A DNA stretch of 64,000 nucleotides from Gnetum montanum. Its lineage: Eukaryota > Streptophyta > Gnetopsida > Gnetales > Gnetaceae. Position numbers and translations under genes: made by a program. Below, one piece after another: positions 23,884 to 35,960 of the stretch (positions within the stretch are counted from its first letter, which is position 1; each line of letters opens with the position of its first letter). Below the pieces are notes generated by a model. The model worked only from the letters and a program-made list of their open reading frames with translations, had not been told where the DNA came from and did not search any database. The stretch lies in NCBI GenBank assembly GCA_015680685.1, contig MNCI01022074.1, positions 224,730-288,729 on the forward strand, read 5' to 3'.

Positions 23884-24709
23884 TGATGAGTGGCAAGGTA
23901 CCCCTACACTCAACCATATGAATATAAGCATCTCACACGTGATCCAATCAAGCTCCAAGGACTAAGTGCTTACATGCCTTAATGGAACACTTAGGGTTAA
24001 TCAATCACTATTTTCCAAAGCTTACTTTTATTGTCACAGTTTTATGGTTAAGTAAGCTTGAGGTATATGATTTTTATAACTTTTATCTTTTTGGTGTCTT
24101 ATGCTAATAAGGGAAAGGGAAGAGAACTAAGTGACTAACTTACATTAACTATTTATTAACTAAGTTCTAATTTTCCTGACACTAGTATCCATTCCCACTT
24201 GCCGTACACATCCTGAACCAGTGCAACGCTACTGGGATTACCAAACACTAATCATTACTGGGTTACCAAGCGCTACACACATGCTCGAAGCAGTCATATT
24301 GAGTGCACATAACTAAGAGGATCAAGGGTTGAGAAAGAAATTAATTAACTAGGAAAGCGTTAAACATTTAATAAGAATTAATTACTTATTAGCTTAGTTC
24401 GTATGTTGCAAGGTTTATCATAAAGTTCGTATTTATTGTTGTACACAAATGTGTGCTTAGGTATAATTTGCTCGAATAAAGATCCGTTCACTCTATGGCC
24501 CCTACTGTGGGCACATAGAAATTATTTTAACTCTAGAATGGTAAAACTACGAAAGTTTGGCTAAGGGTCTAAGTCTAACTATCAAGAACAAAGGGCACCA
24601 CCTCTTATTTATAGAAGATGAGGTAAGACGCAATATTGCGTATGTGATATCGCATGATAGATACGATATCGTGGATGTGATATCGCATACGTGATATCAC
24701 AGCTCATCA
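23884..24709 (-). mobile_element. 5' LTR of element B, with GATATC palindrome array
   Basis: The LTR is bounded by tgatgag (23884) and ctcatca (24709). On the minus strand the TATA-like ctataaataag lies near 24603-24613, with the palindromes caatattgcg, gtgatatcgc, acgatatcgt, gtgatatcgc and gtgatatcac between 24636 and 24702 upstream of it. It matches G's LTR throughout apart from G's internal duplication. Confidence 0.9.
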
Positions 24710-25470
24710 ATCAAGGTAGTAGTACCCTTACTAATAGCTAGATCCATATGGGTACTATGTTTAGTAGTGCATTTTTCTATGTGACTCTTCCAATCATGCT
24801 TCATTTCAACATTACTATTACCCTTCTAAATACTATAGTGCCAAATCTTTAAGAGGGGAATATCCATTTCCTAATTATCCTCTTCATCCTTTTGCACATG
24901 TTCCTCTATCCTCAACCTAATTACCACAATTCATTTGAGTCCCCTTCAAATCAAACACCTTCCAAAGTGCATACCGTCATGTTAACCCATGCGGTAAGTA
25001 ATTGAATAAAGGTTGGCCACCTTCCTAGGAAAAGATCTAATCTTGGGAGTCCCTTAATGTATTTGCAAATCACTAGGAATGAGCTTTGTAGAGCTTTTCT
25101 AGACTCAAGTTCTAGTGTAAATATGATTTCTCATGACATGTACAAAGCATATAACCTACCTCCACTTAAGAAGAGTAACATTCGCCTTAAGTTAGTAGAC
25201 CAATCCATCACTATTTCCTTAGGATTGGTGAAGGACATTGTGACTACCATCAGTGGATGATCCTATCCTACTGACTTCCTAGTGATTCATGTTAATAACT
25301 ACTAGGGGAACTTCCCTATCATCATGGGAATGGATTCGTTAAGCACCATGGATGCATGGTTTGGAATCAGAGACCTTTCCTTGGAGATATCCAAGAAAAA
25401 TGCATCTATAAAGATAGAGAAGAAGAGAGTTCTATGCATTGCATATAGTGATATAGGGTGCAACTATGTG
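24710..25470 (+). pseudogene. pro: Gag C-terminus and aspartic protease of A1
   Basis: A1 resumes here: 24710-24850 matches C at 39545-39700 (gag tail), followed by a protease region. The open stretch 25057-25260 reads YLQITRNELCRAFLDSSSSV then NMISHDMYKAYNLPPL, and continues past one stop to FPIIMGMDSLST. The protease fold elements are in Athila order, but the catalytic D-(L)-G has become D-S-S, as in C. The enzyme would be inactive. Confidence 0.78.
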
Positions 25471-25559
25471 TAGAAACTATGGTCTATAAAAAGTACATTA
25501 ATCATAGCATGTAGATAGTGTGCAGATAAGAAAAAAAACTCAAAGGTGCATGTAGATAG

Positions 25560-26960
25560 CAATCATAAAATGGAAGGGCATCCATTGGCTATTAGCTAAT
25601 TTGAAAAGAAGCTTAGCACTTTAAATGGAACCAACTGAGAGCTTAACAAGTGCCTATGTAGAATGCATGAATGAATTGGAGCGATTTCATCGCCAACTCT
25701 TAGATGATGAATTGGATGATACTTATTAAGAAGAGTTGGAAATCCCTAAAAGGTTCAAATAGGAGCCCCTAGAGTCGAAAAATATACTTGCTAGCATGGA
25801 ATATGATTTTTTAAAAAATGGCAAGTTGGTGATAATTAATGCCAACCTTACTTTTGAATAGAAAGAGAAGCTATTGAAAGTGATTAACAAATAGCCAATA
25901 GCCTTTGCTTGGTCATATCCTAAACTCACTGGGATTGATCCTATGATATGCTAGCATTACATCTATACTAATCCTTCCATAAAGCCAAAGAGGTAGCTGT
26001 AGTGGTGGTTGAATCCCAAATTAAAGTTGATAATCAAGGAGAATATTGAAAAATTCCTCAAGGTGGGGTTCATCTATTCCATTAAAAATAGTAAGTGGGT
26101 TAGCCTACTTGTCATTGTGCAAAAGAAAGATGGAAAGTGGAGGGTCTGTATTAATTTTAGGCTATTGAACATGGTGATGTACAGAGATCATTTTCCATTG
26201 CCATTTGTAGATGAGGTTTTGGACATTATCTCTAGGCATTGCTATTATAGCTTCCTAGATGGTTATAATGCCTAGAATTAGATTTAGATTGCACTAGAGG
26301 ATCAGGCCAAAACTACATTCACAAGTTTCCTAGGGAACTTTTGCATAAAAAAAAATTCCATTTAGTCTATGCAATGTCTTTGCAACCTTCCAACACTTTG
26401 TCTTGAGCATTTTTCAATAACAAATTAGTAGTGGGGTGGAAGTCTTCATGGATAACTTCTCCAGCTATGATGCTACATTTGAGCAAGCCTTGGACCACCT
26501 TGAGCAAGTGCTGAAAAGATATGGATCAAGGAATGTGAAAAAACATTCTAGAAAATTAAAGAAAAGCTTGTAGAAACTCCATTTATATGAGCACCTAATT
26601 GGTCTAGACCATTCCACATCATGATTGAAGCATCCAATTATGCTTTGGAAGTCATGCTCATGTAGTTGGACAATCAAAAACGTCCTTACTATGTTCACTA
26701 TGTGAGCTGAAGCATTGTGAGTAGATAGCTCAAATACCTCACAACAAGGTGTATGCCTTGGAAAAATTTAGGAACTAGGTGCTTAGATACAAGGTGTTTG
26801 TATACATGGATCATAGTGTAATTTTCTTCCTAATGAACAAACTGATGGTGAGCCCTTGTGTCATATGATGATTTGTGATCTTGTAAAAATTCAATCTTAT
26901 GATGGTAGATTGAAAGGAAACCAAGAGTGTGGTTACTAATCACTTGTCTTGGTTATGATG
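25560..26960 (+). pseudogene. pol: RT and RNase H of A1, with internal deletion
   Basis: The frame includes FLKVGFIYSIKNSKWVS and KKDGKWRVCINFRLLNMV, then HFPLPFVDEVLD (26009-26275), which are RT fingers and palm. The active-site region near 26440-26465 reads as a decayed FMDNFS-like box. At about 26513 the sequence jumps from the end of the palm to RNase H; relative to C (41565-41840) about 275 bp of the RT C-terminus are missing. RNase H is represented by RPFHIMIEASNYALEVML (about 26608). Many stops. Confidence 0.8.
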
Positions 26961-28290
26961 GAACAACAAAGAGGAGGAGAGCCCACTTTCTAATTAGTAT
27001 TCTAATGAAGTTCTCTTTGCTAGTGCAATAAATGAACAAGTGCTTACTAAACCTATATGCTATGATGGCATTCTTACTTATATTCTCACTTAAGAGATGC
27101 CACAAGAGGTAGACCATAGGAAGAAAAAATAGTTTCTTCATTAAGCCAAATGCTTCATGGAGATTAGGGATACTATTACAAGTTGTGTGCTAATGGCCTA
27201 GTTTGATGGTGTGCTCTTGATGTTGATCAACTACACATTGTCCAAGATTCTCATGAGTGTCCTTATGGGAGCCACTATGCTAGGAGATGCACAACCATTA
27301 AGATCATGATGGCAAAGTATCATTGGCCAAGACTCTTTTGGTATGCTCACCAATTCATCCACTCTTGTGAATGCTATCAATGCAATGGTGGAATGACCAC
27401 TTGAATGAAAGAACCTTAGTGGTGGATCCAACCATTGAAATCCTTTAACATCTAGGGCATTGACTTCATGGGTCCCCTCATATCCATGTCGAATGGAAAG
27501 ACACACATCATAGTTGCTATTGACTATTGTACGAAATGGGTAGAAGAAGTAGTCATCATTGACTATAGATCCTTTACTCAGTTTATACAACAAAATATTG
27601 TAAACAAGCTTGGAATGTAATGTGCACTAATTTCTAATAATAGTACTCATTTTATAGGCATCACATTTTGAATGCTAATGCAATTCTTAGGGGTAGAACA
27701 TAAATTGGCAACACCTTATGATCCCTAAGCCAATGGTCAAGATAAGGTTACAAATAAGGAGATCACTAAGAGCTTAACTAAAATAATTAGCAAATATAGA
27801 AGATATTGGAGCATAGAACTCAATGATGACCTTTGGGCCTATCGGTTAATATGAAAACTCTCTATAGGGTATTCTCCCTATAAGATGGTGTAAGGAAAAT
27901 TACTAACTCTTCCAATTCATTTCAAGCTTTGTACACTTTCAACAGCCTATGACCTTGACCTTGACCTAAAAGGTTGATCAAACTTAATGTGCTAGATAAG
28001 AATAGATTGGTGGTCATGTCCTTGAATAAAGTACACAAGGTATTCAAAAAATAACGCCATGGCCTCAAAATAAGGAAAGTTAAATTCCAACATGAAGAAA
28101 AGGTCCTTTACTGGAACCCCATATATGTGCCACAATGAACTAAGTTTCAAACATTGTGGGAAGGGTCTTACATAATTTATGAAACATTTCATTCTAGGAC
28201 CATGTTGATCTACAAACCTAAAGGCCTGAACAAGAGACAACTAGTCAACATGCAACAAGTAAAACCTTTCCATGATCCATAAATTTGTAA
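26961..28290 (+). pseudogene. pol: Integrase of A1
   Basis: The zinc-binding part has a YGSHYARRCTTIKI segment and SCECYQCNGGMTT (about 27260-27400). The core has GIDFMGPL (about 27460, first catalytic Asp kept), SNNSTHF (about 27630, usual SDNG changed to SNNS) and ANGQDKVTN (about 27730, where the usual ANGQVE Glu is lost). A C-terminal region with WAYRL...SIGYSPYKMV follows to about 28270. All three catalytic positions are needed, so it is dead. Confidence 0.82.
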
Positions 28291-28319
28291 TAGAAATAGT
28301 TGCCTAGAAGAACAAGGCC

Positions 28320-29080
28320 CTCAAGTTTGAGAGGGTCAAGAACCATTAAAAAAAGTTAATGAGAAGCACATCCAATTGATGAAGGAAAAAGTAAATGAGG
28401 CCCTCCAATAGCTCCAACAAAGAGGTGATGTTTGGCAATCTATCTTTGATGGGTTGAATGTATACATTAAGGCTAAAATCTTGATGGAGCTATAGATTAA
28501 TGAAATGATTGAATACATGGACCTTGCCAATCCTTGATATGCAAACATGATGATGATGATTGCCAAAAGATCATGGTTTGAATTGGAGAAATAAGTGGCT
28601 AGATCATACTTGTTGAATAAGGCAGAGTTCAAGCACCATAAGGAGACCAAGCAAAGGCTTGAGATTGCAAATGTAGAACTCAAGGTTCTTAAGTGAAGTT
28701 CACTAATCAAAGATCAAATGCTAAGAAACATGCCAAAAGAATGAATGACTACCAAGAGCTATGGAATGCACTCAAAACATTTGACATTGAACACAAACAA
28801 TTCACTGCCTAATTCGTTAATGTGATGGAGTTGTTCTTGACAATGGCCTATCTATGGGATATTCCATTTCTAGTCCACATTGGTGAAATAGCATGGATTG
28901 TAAATGATCCCTAGAGTAAGGAGGAGAATATGAAGGCATTTTTGGATGTCTTTCATCTTCTGCTAAAAGTTATAGTTATTGTAAAACAACCACAACAACT
29001 GCCTTAGCAACCATGTGCACCCAAAGTAGGAGAAGGTCCTTTGGAGCCTTAGGAGCCTCCATTGCTTAGGACTATTTGAA
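28320..29080 (+). pseudogene. Extra reading frame after integrase in A1 (unknown)
   Basis: Two consecutive degenerate open stretches follow integrase. The first (about 28370-28695) includes QQRGDVWQSIFDGLNVYIKA and a charged helical end KHHKETKQRLEIANVELKVL that looks coiled-coil. The second (about 28745-29070) includes MAYLWDIPFLVHIGEIAWIV and ends Pro-rich. They occupy the place where Athila elements carry an env-like or other extra ORF. I see no signal peptide or clear transmembrane segment. Element C and B have different, non-matching sequence at this position, so this is a property of A1. I do not recognise the product. Confidence 0.45.
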
Positions 29081-29309
29081 CTTCTTCATCATATTCATGT
29101 TGTTAGAGGAGTTGTGTTTGTCAATTTTTATCTTGGTGTTCAATTTTGTTATCCTAAATACCAAATTTTGTAATGATTATAAAACTGTACACTTGGGTAC
29201 TCAATTTCTGTTGTGTTTGTTTTGTGTGTTTGTAGTTAGTCAATAATCCTATATCTTCCCAAATTTTTTAAAGAACTCAAGGACAAATTTTTATTCAATC
29301 ATGGGGGTA
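29081..29309 (+). other. A1 3' untranslated region and polypurine-like tract
   Basis: Non-coding, T-rich, ending in aatcatgggggta just before the LTR. It matches C at 55890-56102, where the equivalent end is attgtgtggcta. This is the expected place for plus-strand priming. Confidence 0.7.
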
Positions 29310-29891
29310 TGATGAGTTGCATTGTTGGGCCATGTTAATGGGATGTTGTTGATGTAACCCCATCAAAGGGATCTCGTTGACGTAGGATTTGACTTGTTGA
29401 TGTATACCCATTGATGGCACACCCTATTTCCACCTATAAATGTGTGCCTACCTATCACATTTATGGTAATATTTTCATAGTTGTAGAAAAGTGCTTGTAG
29501 TTTTTCCTCTCAAAAATTAGAATATTCTTTGAGTGCTCATAGTATGAGTTAAAGAGTATATGGATCTTTATTTAAGCATTGTTGTACCTGAGCACTTTAG
29601 TATGGACAATAATAAGAAAGAGCTTGTCTAATAAACATTGTAGCAGTTGGACTAGGTTAATCATTTACTTAAGCATTTAGTATTCATGTAATTTACTTTA
29701 ACATTTTTAAGTAATTAAGTAATTAACTAAATAATATAGATTAAATAGTAGCACTTAAGTACAACCACTTTGAGCATATGCTTAGCACTTAACATTTGGT
29801 AACCCACTAGCATTATAACGTGTTAAGGATGTTTATGAAAAGTTGGAGTGGATGCAGATGTTAAGATTAATTAGATATTAGCTAGTAATTA
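29310..29891 (+). mobile_element. 3' LTR of A1, truncated
   Basis: Starts tgatgagttgcattgttggg with the same atcaatg/gttgatg U3 words as the 5' LTR, and follows it base by base until gctagtaatta, matching 19691. About 290 bp of the LTR's 3' end are missing. What follows is Tat-like F1 sequence, so a deletion removed the A1 LTR end together with the F1 integrase C-terminus. Confidence 0.85.
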
Positions 29892-29934
29892 CATGTAGTT
29901 GATAATCATGAACAAGCAAGCCATCTTAGTATGT

Positions 29935-30025
29935 TTTGCTGATGCCTTAAATTGGTAGCATGACCTACCAAGGCCTTAAATTGGCATCACAACCTACCAG
30001 GGCCTTAAATTGGTACCATGGCCCT
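29935..30025. repeat. GGCCTTAAATTGG minisatellite, F1 right block
   Basis: Three copies of a ctaccaaggccttaaattgg-like unit with spacing of 31-32 bp. The motif is the same as in the blocks at 6415 and 51530, but here it lies downstream of the integrase region. Confidence 0.82.
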
Positions 30026-30044
30026 CCACAACATTAAAATAGAA

Positions 30045-30978
30045 ACATTGGTGGTCTAGGTAGGTTGGCTTTATCATTTTCTGTGGCTTGTATGCATTGT
30101 AACATTATAACATGCTTTGTCCACTTGGTTTTCTTGTCCTCTTAAAGTTGTGTTTGGAGGGTGAAGCCTAGGACCAAGGCAAGGGTACAACTCATTATGG
30201 AAGCAAGTCACCATGCAACCCTGATGTGCACAACTTGGTGAGTTGGTCTTGCTGTGTCAAGAGTGCTTGTACCATTTCCCTCCCTTTCTCACCACTCCTT
30301 AAGACCAACCCCATAACCTAATGATAACTTTCTTGAATCCAAGCAGCAATGTTGTTCAAGGTTTGGAACTCATGCACTATGGTCATATGACCTCTCATCA
30401 TCATGCTCCATCATCAAGTCAACTCAAATGTAACATAGCTTATTCAGTGGGAAAGCCATTAAGTCCATCAAGCATAGCATATTTCATCTTAGTGGAAAAA
30501 CCAAGTCCATTGGATGTAACATAGCTCACACAGTGGGAAAACTAGATCTACCCAACATTGGCAAAGAAACCCAACAAAGGTTTTACCCTACAAAAACAAA
30601 GGGGAAGAAAATTACCAAGAAGCAAAATGGCGAATGGAGCCTCAAATCCTAATGGCCAAAGTAACCTTGGAGCAAAGTCATTGGATCCTCAAATGCATTT
30701 TCCAGGTGACCAAGACTTTAAAGACATCAGTTTCATGCTGTAGCCATGAGTGTCAACCATGGAATGCATTACTAAATTTTATAATCATTTTTCTATGAAA
30801 TTATTTCCATCTCATCATCATATCTTTATCCCATCATCACAAGCACTCTTCAAGATGGTTTGGCATGATTGGATCAAGGATAGAGAGGGAACATTAGTAG
30901 TGGATGTGCAATGGTATTTTTTATTATTTTCTGGTGCCTCTTGGGTCAATCCTTGAGACACCAACAAAGAGTGGCCAT
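30045..30978 (+). other. F1 pre-LTR non-coding region
   Basis: Matches F2 at about 53230-54216 (shared gttgtgtttg, gatgaagcc, gcaagtcaccac segments). It ends in aacaaagagtggcca, the polypurine-like stretch just before the LTR. Short open frames occur (30558-30743) but have no counterpart in F2 and are not supported as genes. Confidence 0.65.
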
Positions 30979-32400
30979 TGAAACACCATGAAAATTTTCA
31001 TGATATAATTAATGTTCATCATGTAGCATTCACCTCATGAAATTCGAGCAAAACTTTGTTGTAAATGTGAAGATTGTAATCCATGAGGGAGGATCTCACA
31101 TGTTTCATACTTTTGGGGTTGAAAAATACTTCATAAATGGTCAAAGTCTTATTCCATAAGTGAAAAAAATTACCTAGTATCTATATTTGGGCTTGAGGGG
31201 TCAAAAATACCTTTTGAGATGATAAAAATGGCAATTTGATTGGTTTTATTTGGGGTACACACTTCTCTATGCTAGAAATACTTGGAAGTGGTAAATCTCG
31301 GCTATCCCCAGTGTGGAGGGATGAAGGCGTTTCTCTTAGCATGGAAAATTTACCCCTAGTATGTAGAGTACATGCCTATTATGGAAACCTTTCCCATTGG
31401 CATGGAAATTTCCCCCTTAGTGTGGAGGCTTCACCCCTAGTGTAGAAATTGCATGCTCCCATTGTGGAAGCAACATGAACAAGATTTCTTCAAGTTTAAC
31501 AAAACACTTAAGAAGGATGGCAGAAGGCTCAACATGATTTGCCTCCATAATAGAAGGTATGCCATCATTACTATTTATAGTAAATAGAATGACCATGGGG
31601 AGTTAACACTTACTATATATGGAAACCCCCAAAATTTGGGCACCCATCTCACCTATACAAGGCAAAAATTTGCAACAATTTGGAGCCAATATATTAGCCA
31701 ATTTGCAACAAAAATCATGGCCTAAAATGTATAAAACTAAAATCCCAACATTCTTTTTAGGTTTCACACTTTAGCATTTTTAAGCACATAGCAATTTTGG
31801 CCTCTAAGAGCTCTTGAAAAACTTGCAAAATGTAGCTTCTTGGAGCCTTTCAACATGGAACCCCTATAGTCCTATTACCTCCTTGCTACCCCCTTAAGAC
31901 TTGTGGATTTTTGGTTTCAATGTTGCATTTCTTGGATCTCCAACTCCCAACATGGAGTATTTTTTCAGCCAAATCCGCTACTCTTCTCACCTCCTACCAG
32001 TGGCCAAAGTTGTAGATCTACAGTTTGTAGTAGAGGAGGTTTGAAAGCATCAAGAGTGGCTTAGCACCTAAATCATGGAGAAAATCACACTGGCCTCAAT
32101 AGGTGTTGAATTTATTTCCCAGTAAATCCCCCTTTGTTTTCTTCCATGGGCATTTCTTGTATAGATTTTTAAAAGTAATTCTTTATTGTTTTAAATAAAG
32201 TTTTAAAGTTTCATTTTGTGTGCAATTTGCATTTGCTTTCTATCTTGTAGATTTGTAATTTTTGCATGTTATTTTCTCAACCCCATATTTTGAATTTTGT
32301 ATGTCCCTGGGTGATTTGTCAAACTATCTAGGGCATCTTGAATCCCATTTCTTGGAGGCCTTGGGGATTTGAGGTTGAGGCTGCTACATTGGATCTTTTT
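30979..32400 (+). mobile_element. 3' LTR of F1 (right end approximate)
   Basis: Begins TGAAACACCATG, matching F2's LTR start TGAAACACAACC at 54217. It contains U3 phrases with agcatggaa, agtgtggagg and ccccctagtg at 31290-31470, reminiscent of the 190-bp array cores. A TATA-like ctatttatagta lies near 31579, and a polyadenylation-like aataaag at about 32196. The end is uncertain: candidates are gctaca (about 32388) or the sequence before ttttctagtagc (about 32427), which weakly resembles the family primer site. Confidence 0.6.
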
Positions 32401-32559
32401 ATTTTCCAACGATTGATTTTTCTAGTAGCAATAGTGATCTACTTAGGCTTGTAGGAATAACCATAAAACTAACTACTTGTTTTTACTTTTCATCACTATG
32501 GTGACATCTAAAATATTAGAATGATTGAGCACTTTAACAAATATGCGAAGAAGGTATCC

Positions 32560-33405
32560 ATAAGAAAATTTTGAAAAAGAGGTTATATAGTTGGATAGTG
32601 CTTGCTACTTTATGTTTGTCTTCAAAATTAACAACAAATGTACATGGTTTCCTTTCTTCACCATGACATATAGTAGATACAATAGAGGCCAAGAGATAAC
32701 ATTCTTTCTATCCTTCACATAAACATGACAAGTAGTGATATCTACCAATCTAGAGTATGGTAGTTGTGAAATAAGAATCCTTGTGATAGTGGTGGTGTAG
32801 GCTTTTTTCTATTTAGCTTCACTCATAAGACACTCTAATAATTGATTCTTAGGAAATATGATCTTCTCTAGAGTAGAATCAGCCTCCATTGTCTACAAGT
32901 AAAATCATAGAAATCTCTTCCAAAGTTTGGAAAACCTTTAAGTATTTCTAGATTGAAAAATAAACCATATATTATTTTAGCTCTTGAGAAAATTATCCAT
33001 CATCACATCATTCTTCAACACCATGAACTTAACAAACAATACTAGGCTAGACTTCACCAACTTTGTGGCAAAGTTTAGATCATAATAATGATGTTGAATG
33101 CTAATTTTTTGGACACCACATCTAATATACTCCTTTTTGGACAAAAGTAGGTTAAAGTTCCTTGTTTTATTGGACATTTTCTCATTTTATGTAGTCATTT
33201 TAGAATGTAATTTGACTTTCTTGTTGCTGATCTTTGAAACTAGAGGCCTTACCATGAGAATTCCCATGGTGACTTTATTCTTACGGTGTTGCTAGGTGAT
33301 AGTAATGGTGTGTTACTTTTTATATGCTCTAATGATGTTGGTGATAAGGTGCACTTCCTTTTCAATGAATTTCTAGCCTATCTACATCTCCTAACACCAC
33401 GAGCC
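32560..33405 (-). pseudogene. Degenerate minus-strand reading frame (unknown)
   Basis: A good start context (caccaaaATGGCT) near 33405 is followed on the minus strand by MARGVRRCR, a broken stretch, a 66-codon open stretch (33177-32977, MSNKTRNFNLLLSKKEYIRC) and another from about 32890 with LEKIIFPKNQLLECLMSEAK and SWPLLYLLYVMVKKGN. It has several stops. It may be a second antisense gene of the Tat-like family or a captured fragment. I do not recognise it and support is weak. Confidence 0.3.
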
Positions 33406-33419
33406 ATTTTGGTGAATAG

Positions 33420-35960
33420 TTTGCTTGAAAATAGGAAAACAATTAGGGCTTATTAAAATTCAGATTTGAATGGTGGGACATATTATGTACTTTGAATCAA
33501 ATTCATTTTGCACATTTCTCCTACCTTAAAATGAATTATTAAACCCAAATTATAAGTTAATTCAAGAAATCTTAATAAAAATTTCAGTTGTATTTATTTT
33601 CCTAATTTTAATAGAAAACATCAAAAAATTCTAACTACGAGTCCAATTAAGATACTTATAGTTGCAAATTGAAGAAATATGAAAATCCAAAATGCCAACC
33701 ATTAGATAGCAAAGATTACTAATGTGATCAGGTCTTTCTTTGTAGTTTTTGCAATTTGTTTTCAATGCAAAAATGAAATTCAATGGTTGATTTTTATACT
33801 TACCCTAGCATTAAATAGATCCAACTACCATAACAGCACAGGTAATTGACTCTGATGATTAATGAAATAAATATAACCTACTTCTATACTATAATCAGTT
33901 TTAGTGATGCTTAGATCATGAGGTCCAAGATAATAGAAATAATTTAATGATTATTGAAAATGAAAAATATGAATGTATACTATGAGATATAAAGTGAACA
34001 TGGTGTTATACACAAATTATGAATAGGAGTAAATATAAGAAAGATAAGATATAATCCACACCTCTATTATGCTCTACACTACTACACATAGATGCACATA
34101 AAGATATAATCTATTACTTATATAGGTTAAACACAACAATAATGTTGAAAGAATGAATATACATGACCAATAGTTAATATTAGTTAGAAAAATGAAATAT
34201 AATTAATAAATTATAACACATGAATGCCATAATAAATTAACATCATAGATAGTATATGCCAACAATTCATGGTGTTATAGAATATAGACACCAACTAACA
34301 TGTTAGGCTTACTATAACACACAAAAAATTTAACAATAAATATGAAATGAATTAAGAAAATATCAACACTAAGTTTTATCTGATTAATGTATTACCAAGA
34401 GAAATAGCAACACCAACTTTGCTTGTAAAAGAGGGAAAATGTTAGCCCAACATGGTTGAGTAAAGATAAGCAATATAAGTTTCCTGACTAACATAAATAT
34501 GAGCATAATGAAGTTTGCAGATGACATATGATAATTGTTTTGTGTGCACACTAGTGTGTAAGCTCATATCATCATAATCATCATAGAGCAATATAATGCA
34601 TCATACAATCTCACTCATGTTCCACTATCACCAATCCAGCTAGCACATGTGCTAATATAATCCAATAATCATGTCATAAGTTAAACATTACAAAAGTTTA
34701 ATAATAATGCTATAAGTCAAACATCACAAATATAATTTGTAAAGTCATCAAGACTTTTAGGATGCACAATATCCCTTAATGTCTAGGTTGTTACTTGCAT
34801 GTACCATTTGCACGATTGTGATCCTATCCCTACCATCTAGATTACATATACCATTAAGAACTATTAGGTCAACAACCTTACCCATATAAGTAGTCACATT
34901 ATTTACAAATGTCATTAGAACTATTAGTTACCACCCTTACCATCTAGGCCACATACCATAAGCATTATTCTATCAAGGACTTTCAAGTCAACACCTTCAT
35001 CCTTCTTGACAATCACATTAGTTGCATGTGTCACTAGGAATCTTGGGATTGCATCATCAACATCTAGGTAATTATAGGTATCATCAACATCATCAATTTT
35101 GTGAGCATTATGTCATCAAGGACTCTTGGGCTTACTCTCTCATCCATCTAGAAAACCATATCACAAATGTAGTAACATTTTATATCATATCACATATATC
35201 ATTTCATACATTATTCATCATATGTTCAACACTATAATTTGTTATAGTACATCACATAACAATGACTAAGATTATACTAGTTGTGGGAGTCATAATAGAC
35301 CTAAGGCTGATGAAATATCAAGATCAAGAATATAGTTCCTTTCCATGATTTAAAGCTTCAAAATGTTCCAAAATCAATTCCACAGGTACCAAGCCTAATC
35401 ATTCCTTGTTTGATAATATTTTTGAGCAGTTACAAAACATTTTTCTTTCTATCCTTACTATTGGCTAGTTGACCTTAGGATCTAGGTGAGCTATTTGAGA
35501 TGAAATTAGTTTTTAGTGCTTACCAATTAGTTGAACATATCCTTTGCTTACTTGGATTGAGCTTAAACCTTGTTTTTATTTCAAAGTCTAGTTAACTATG
35601 TTTATTTAGTTGACCAGACTAAGAGGTATGGACCTTTTGGTATGTCAAAAAAATTAAGTAAAATGGAGTAAAAGGTTTTTTAAATAGTTGTGTGATTATT
35701 ATGTTTTTAGGACTACGTATGATGAGCTAAAGAGGACAAGGAATAAAATGTTTAGAGCTCAAAGGAGGATTTCGTCCACATGGTTTTCAAATGAACATCC
35801 AAAGAACATGGATAAGTACAAGATACTATACATGCAAGGTTATCATCATTAAAGCATGCTGAAGATCAAGGCTATGGACAAGAAATGATGAATTCAAAGG
35901 ATGATGAAAGTGAACAAAGACATCTTCAAGAAATAGAAGATAACTTGGCAGATTTGAAGG
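33420..35960. other. AT-rich unassigned sequence
   Basis: No gene is seen. 33900-34700 is very AT-rich. 34740-35130 contains a loose tandem pattern of about 100 bp built on tcaaggacttt, accatctagg and cacattatt-like phrases. 35300-35960 has no clear relation to other parts of the window. It ends at the start of D's LTR. It could be LTR sequence of another old element. Confidence 0.5.

Larger units (their letters stand above)
20860..24709 (-). mobile_element. B: internally deleted Athila-like element, minus strand
   Basis: Read leftwards B has a 5' LTR (24709-23884), primer site, short leader, gag lacking its first ~1.1 kb, and protease. It then jumps near 21700 straight to the 3' untranslated region, which matches C at 43690-44740. 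RT, RNase H and integrase are missing, and no 3' LTR is seen. The leader-to-gag junction lies near two copies of ttatcttcccttaa/atg (23743 and 23773). Plus-strand A1 gag resumes at 24710. B is better preserved than A1 and C. Confidence 0.8.
19090..29891 (+). mobile_element. A1: Athila-like element inserted in F1 integrase
   Basis: A1 has a 5' LTR (19090-19979), primer site, gag, protease, RT-RNase H, integrase, an extra region after integrase, a polypurine-like stretch and a 3' LTR cut short at about 29891. The left flank is ccaat; no matching target duplication is found on the right because that end is deleted together with F1 integrase sequence. Element B lies inside its gag, with loss of about 1.4 kb of gag relative to C. 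All A1 genes carry many stops. Confidence 0.85.
1853..32400 (+). mobile_element. F1: old Tat-like Ty3/gypsy element, nested and broken
   Basis: F1 is the host element for most of the left half. Visible parts, in order: primer-site remnant (1853), leader, gag-pro (2593-6085), minisatellite spacer, antisense gene and 190-bp array (6.9-15.6 kb), RT-RNase H-archaeal-type RNase H-integrase (16175-19089), then after the A1 insertion a minisatellite, pre-LTR region and 3' LTR (30979 to about 32400). The second RNase H and the gag type place it in the Tat lineage. Its 5' LTR is not in the window because G inserted at the LTR/primer-site junction. The right end is approximate. It is conceivable that 6.6-15.6 kb is itself a separate insertion. 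Confidence 0.7.

Noticed and set aside
33420-35960. Host intergenic DNA with a gene
   Set aside because: No splice-like or coding pattern was convincing on either strand; left as unassigned AT-rich sequence.
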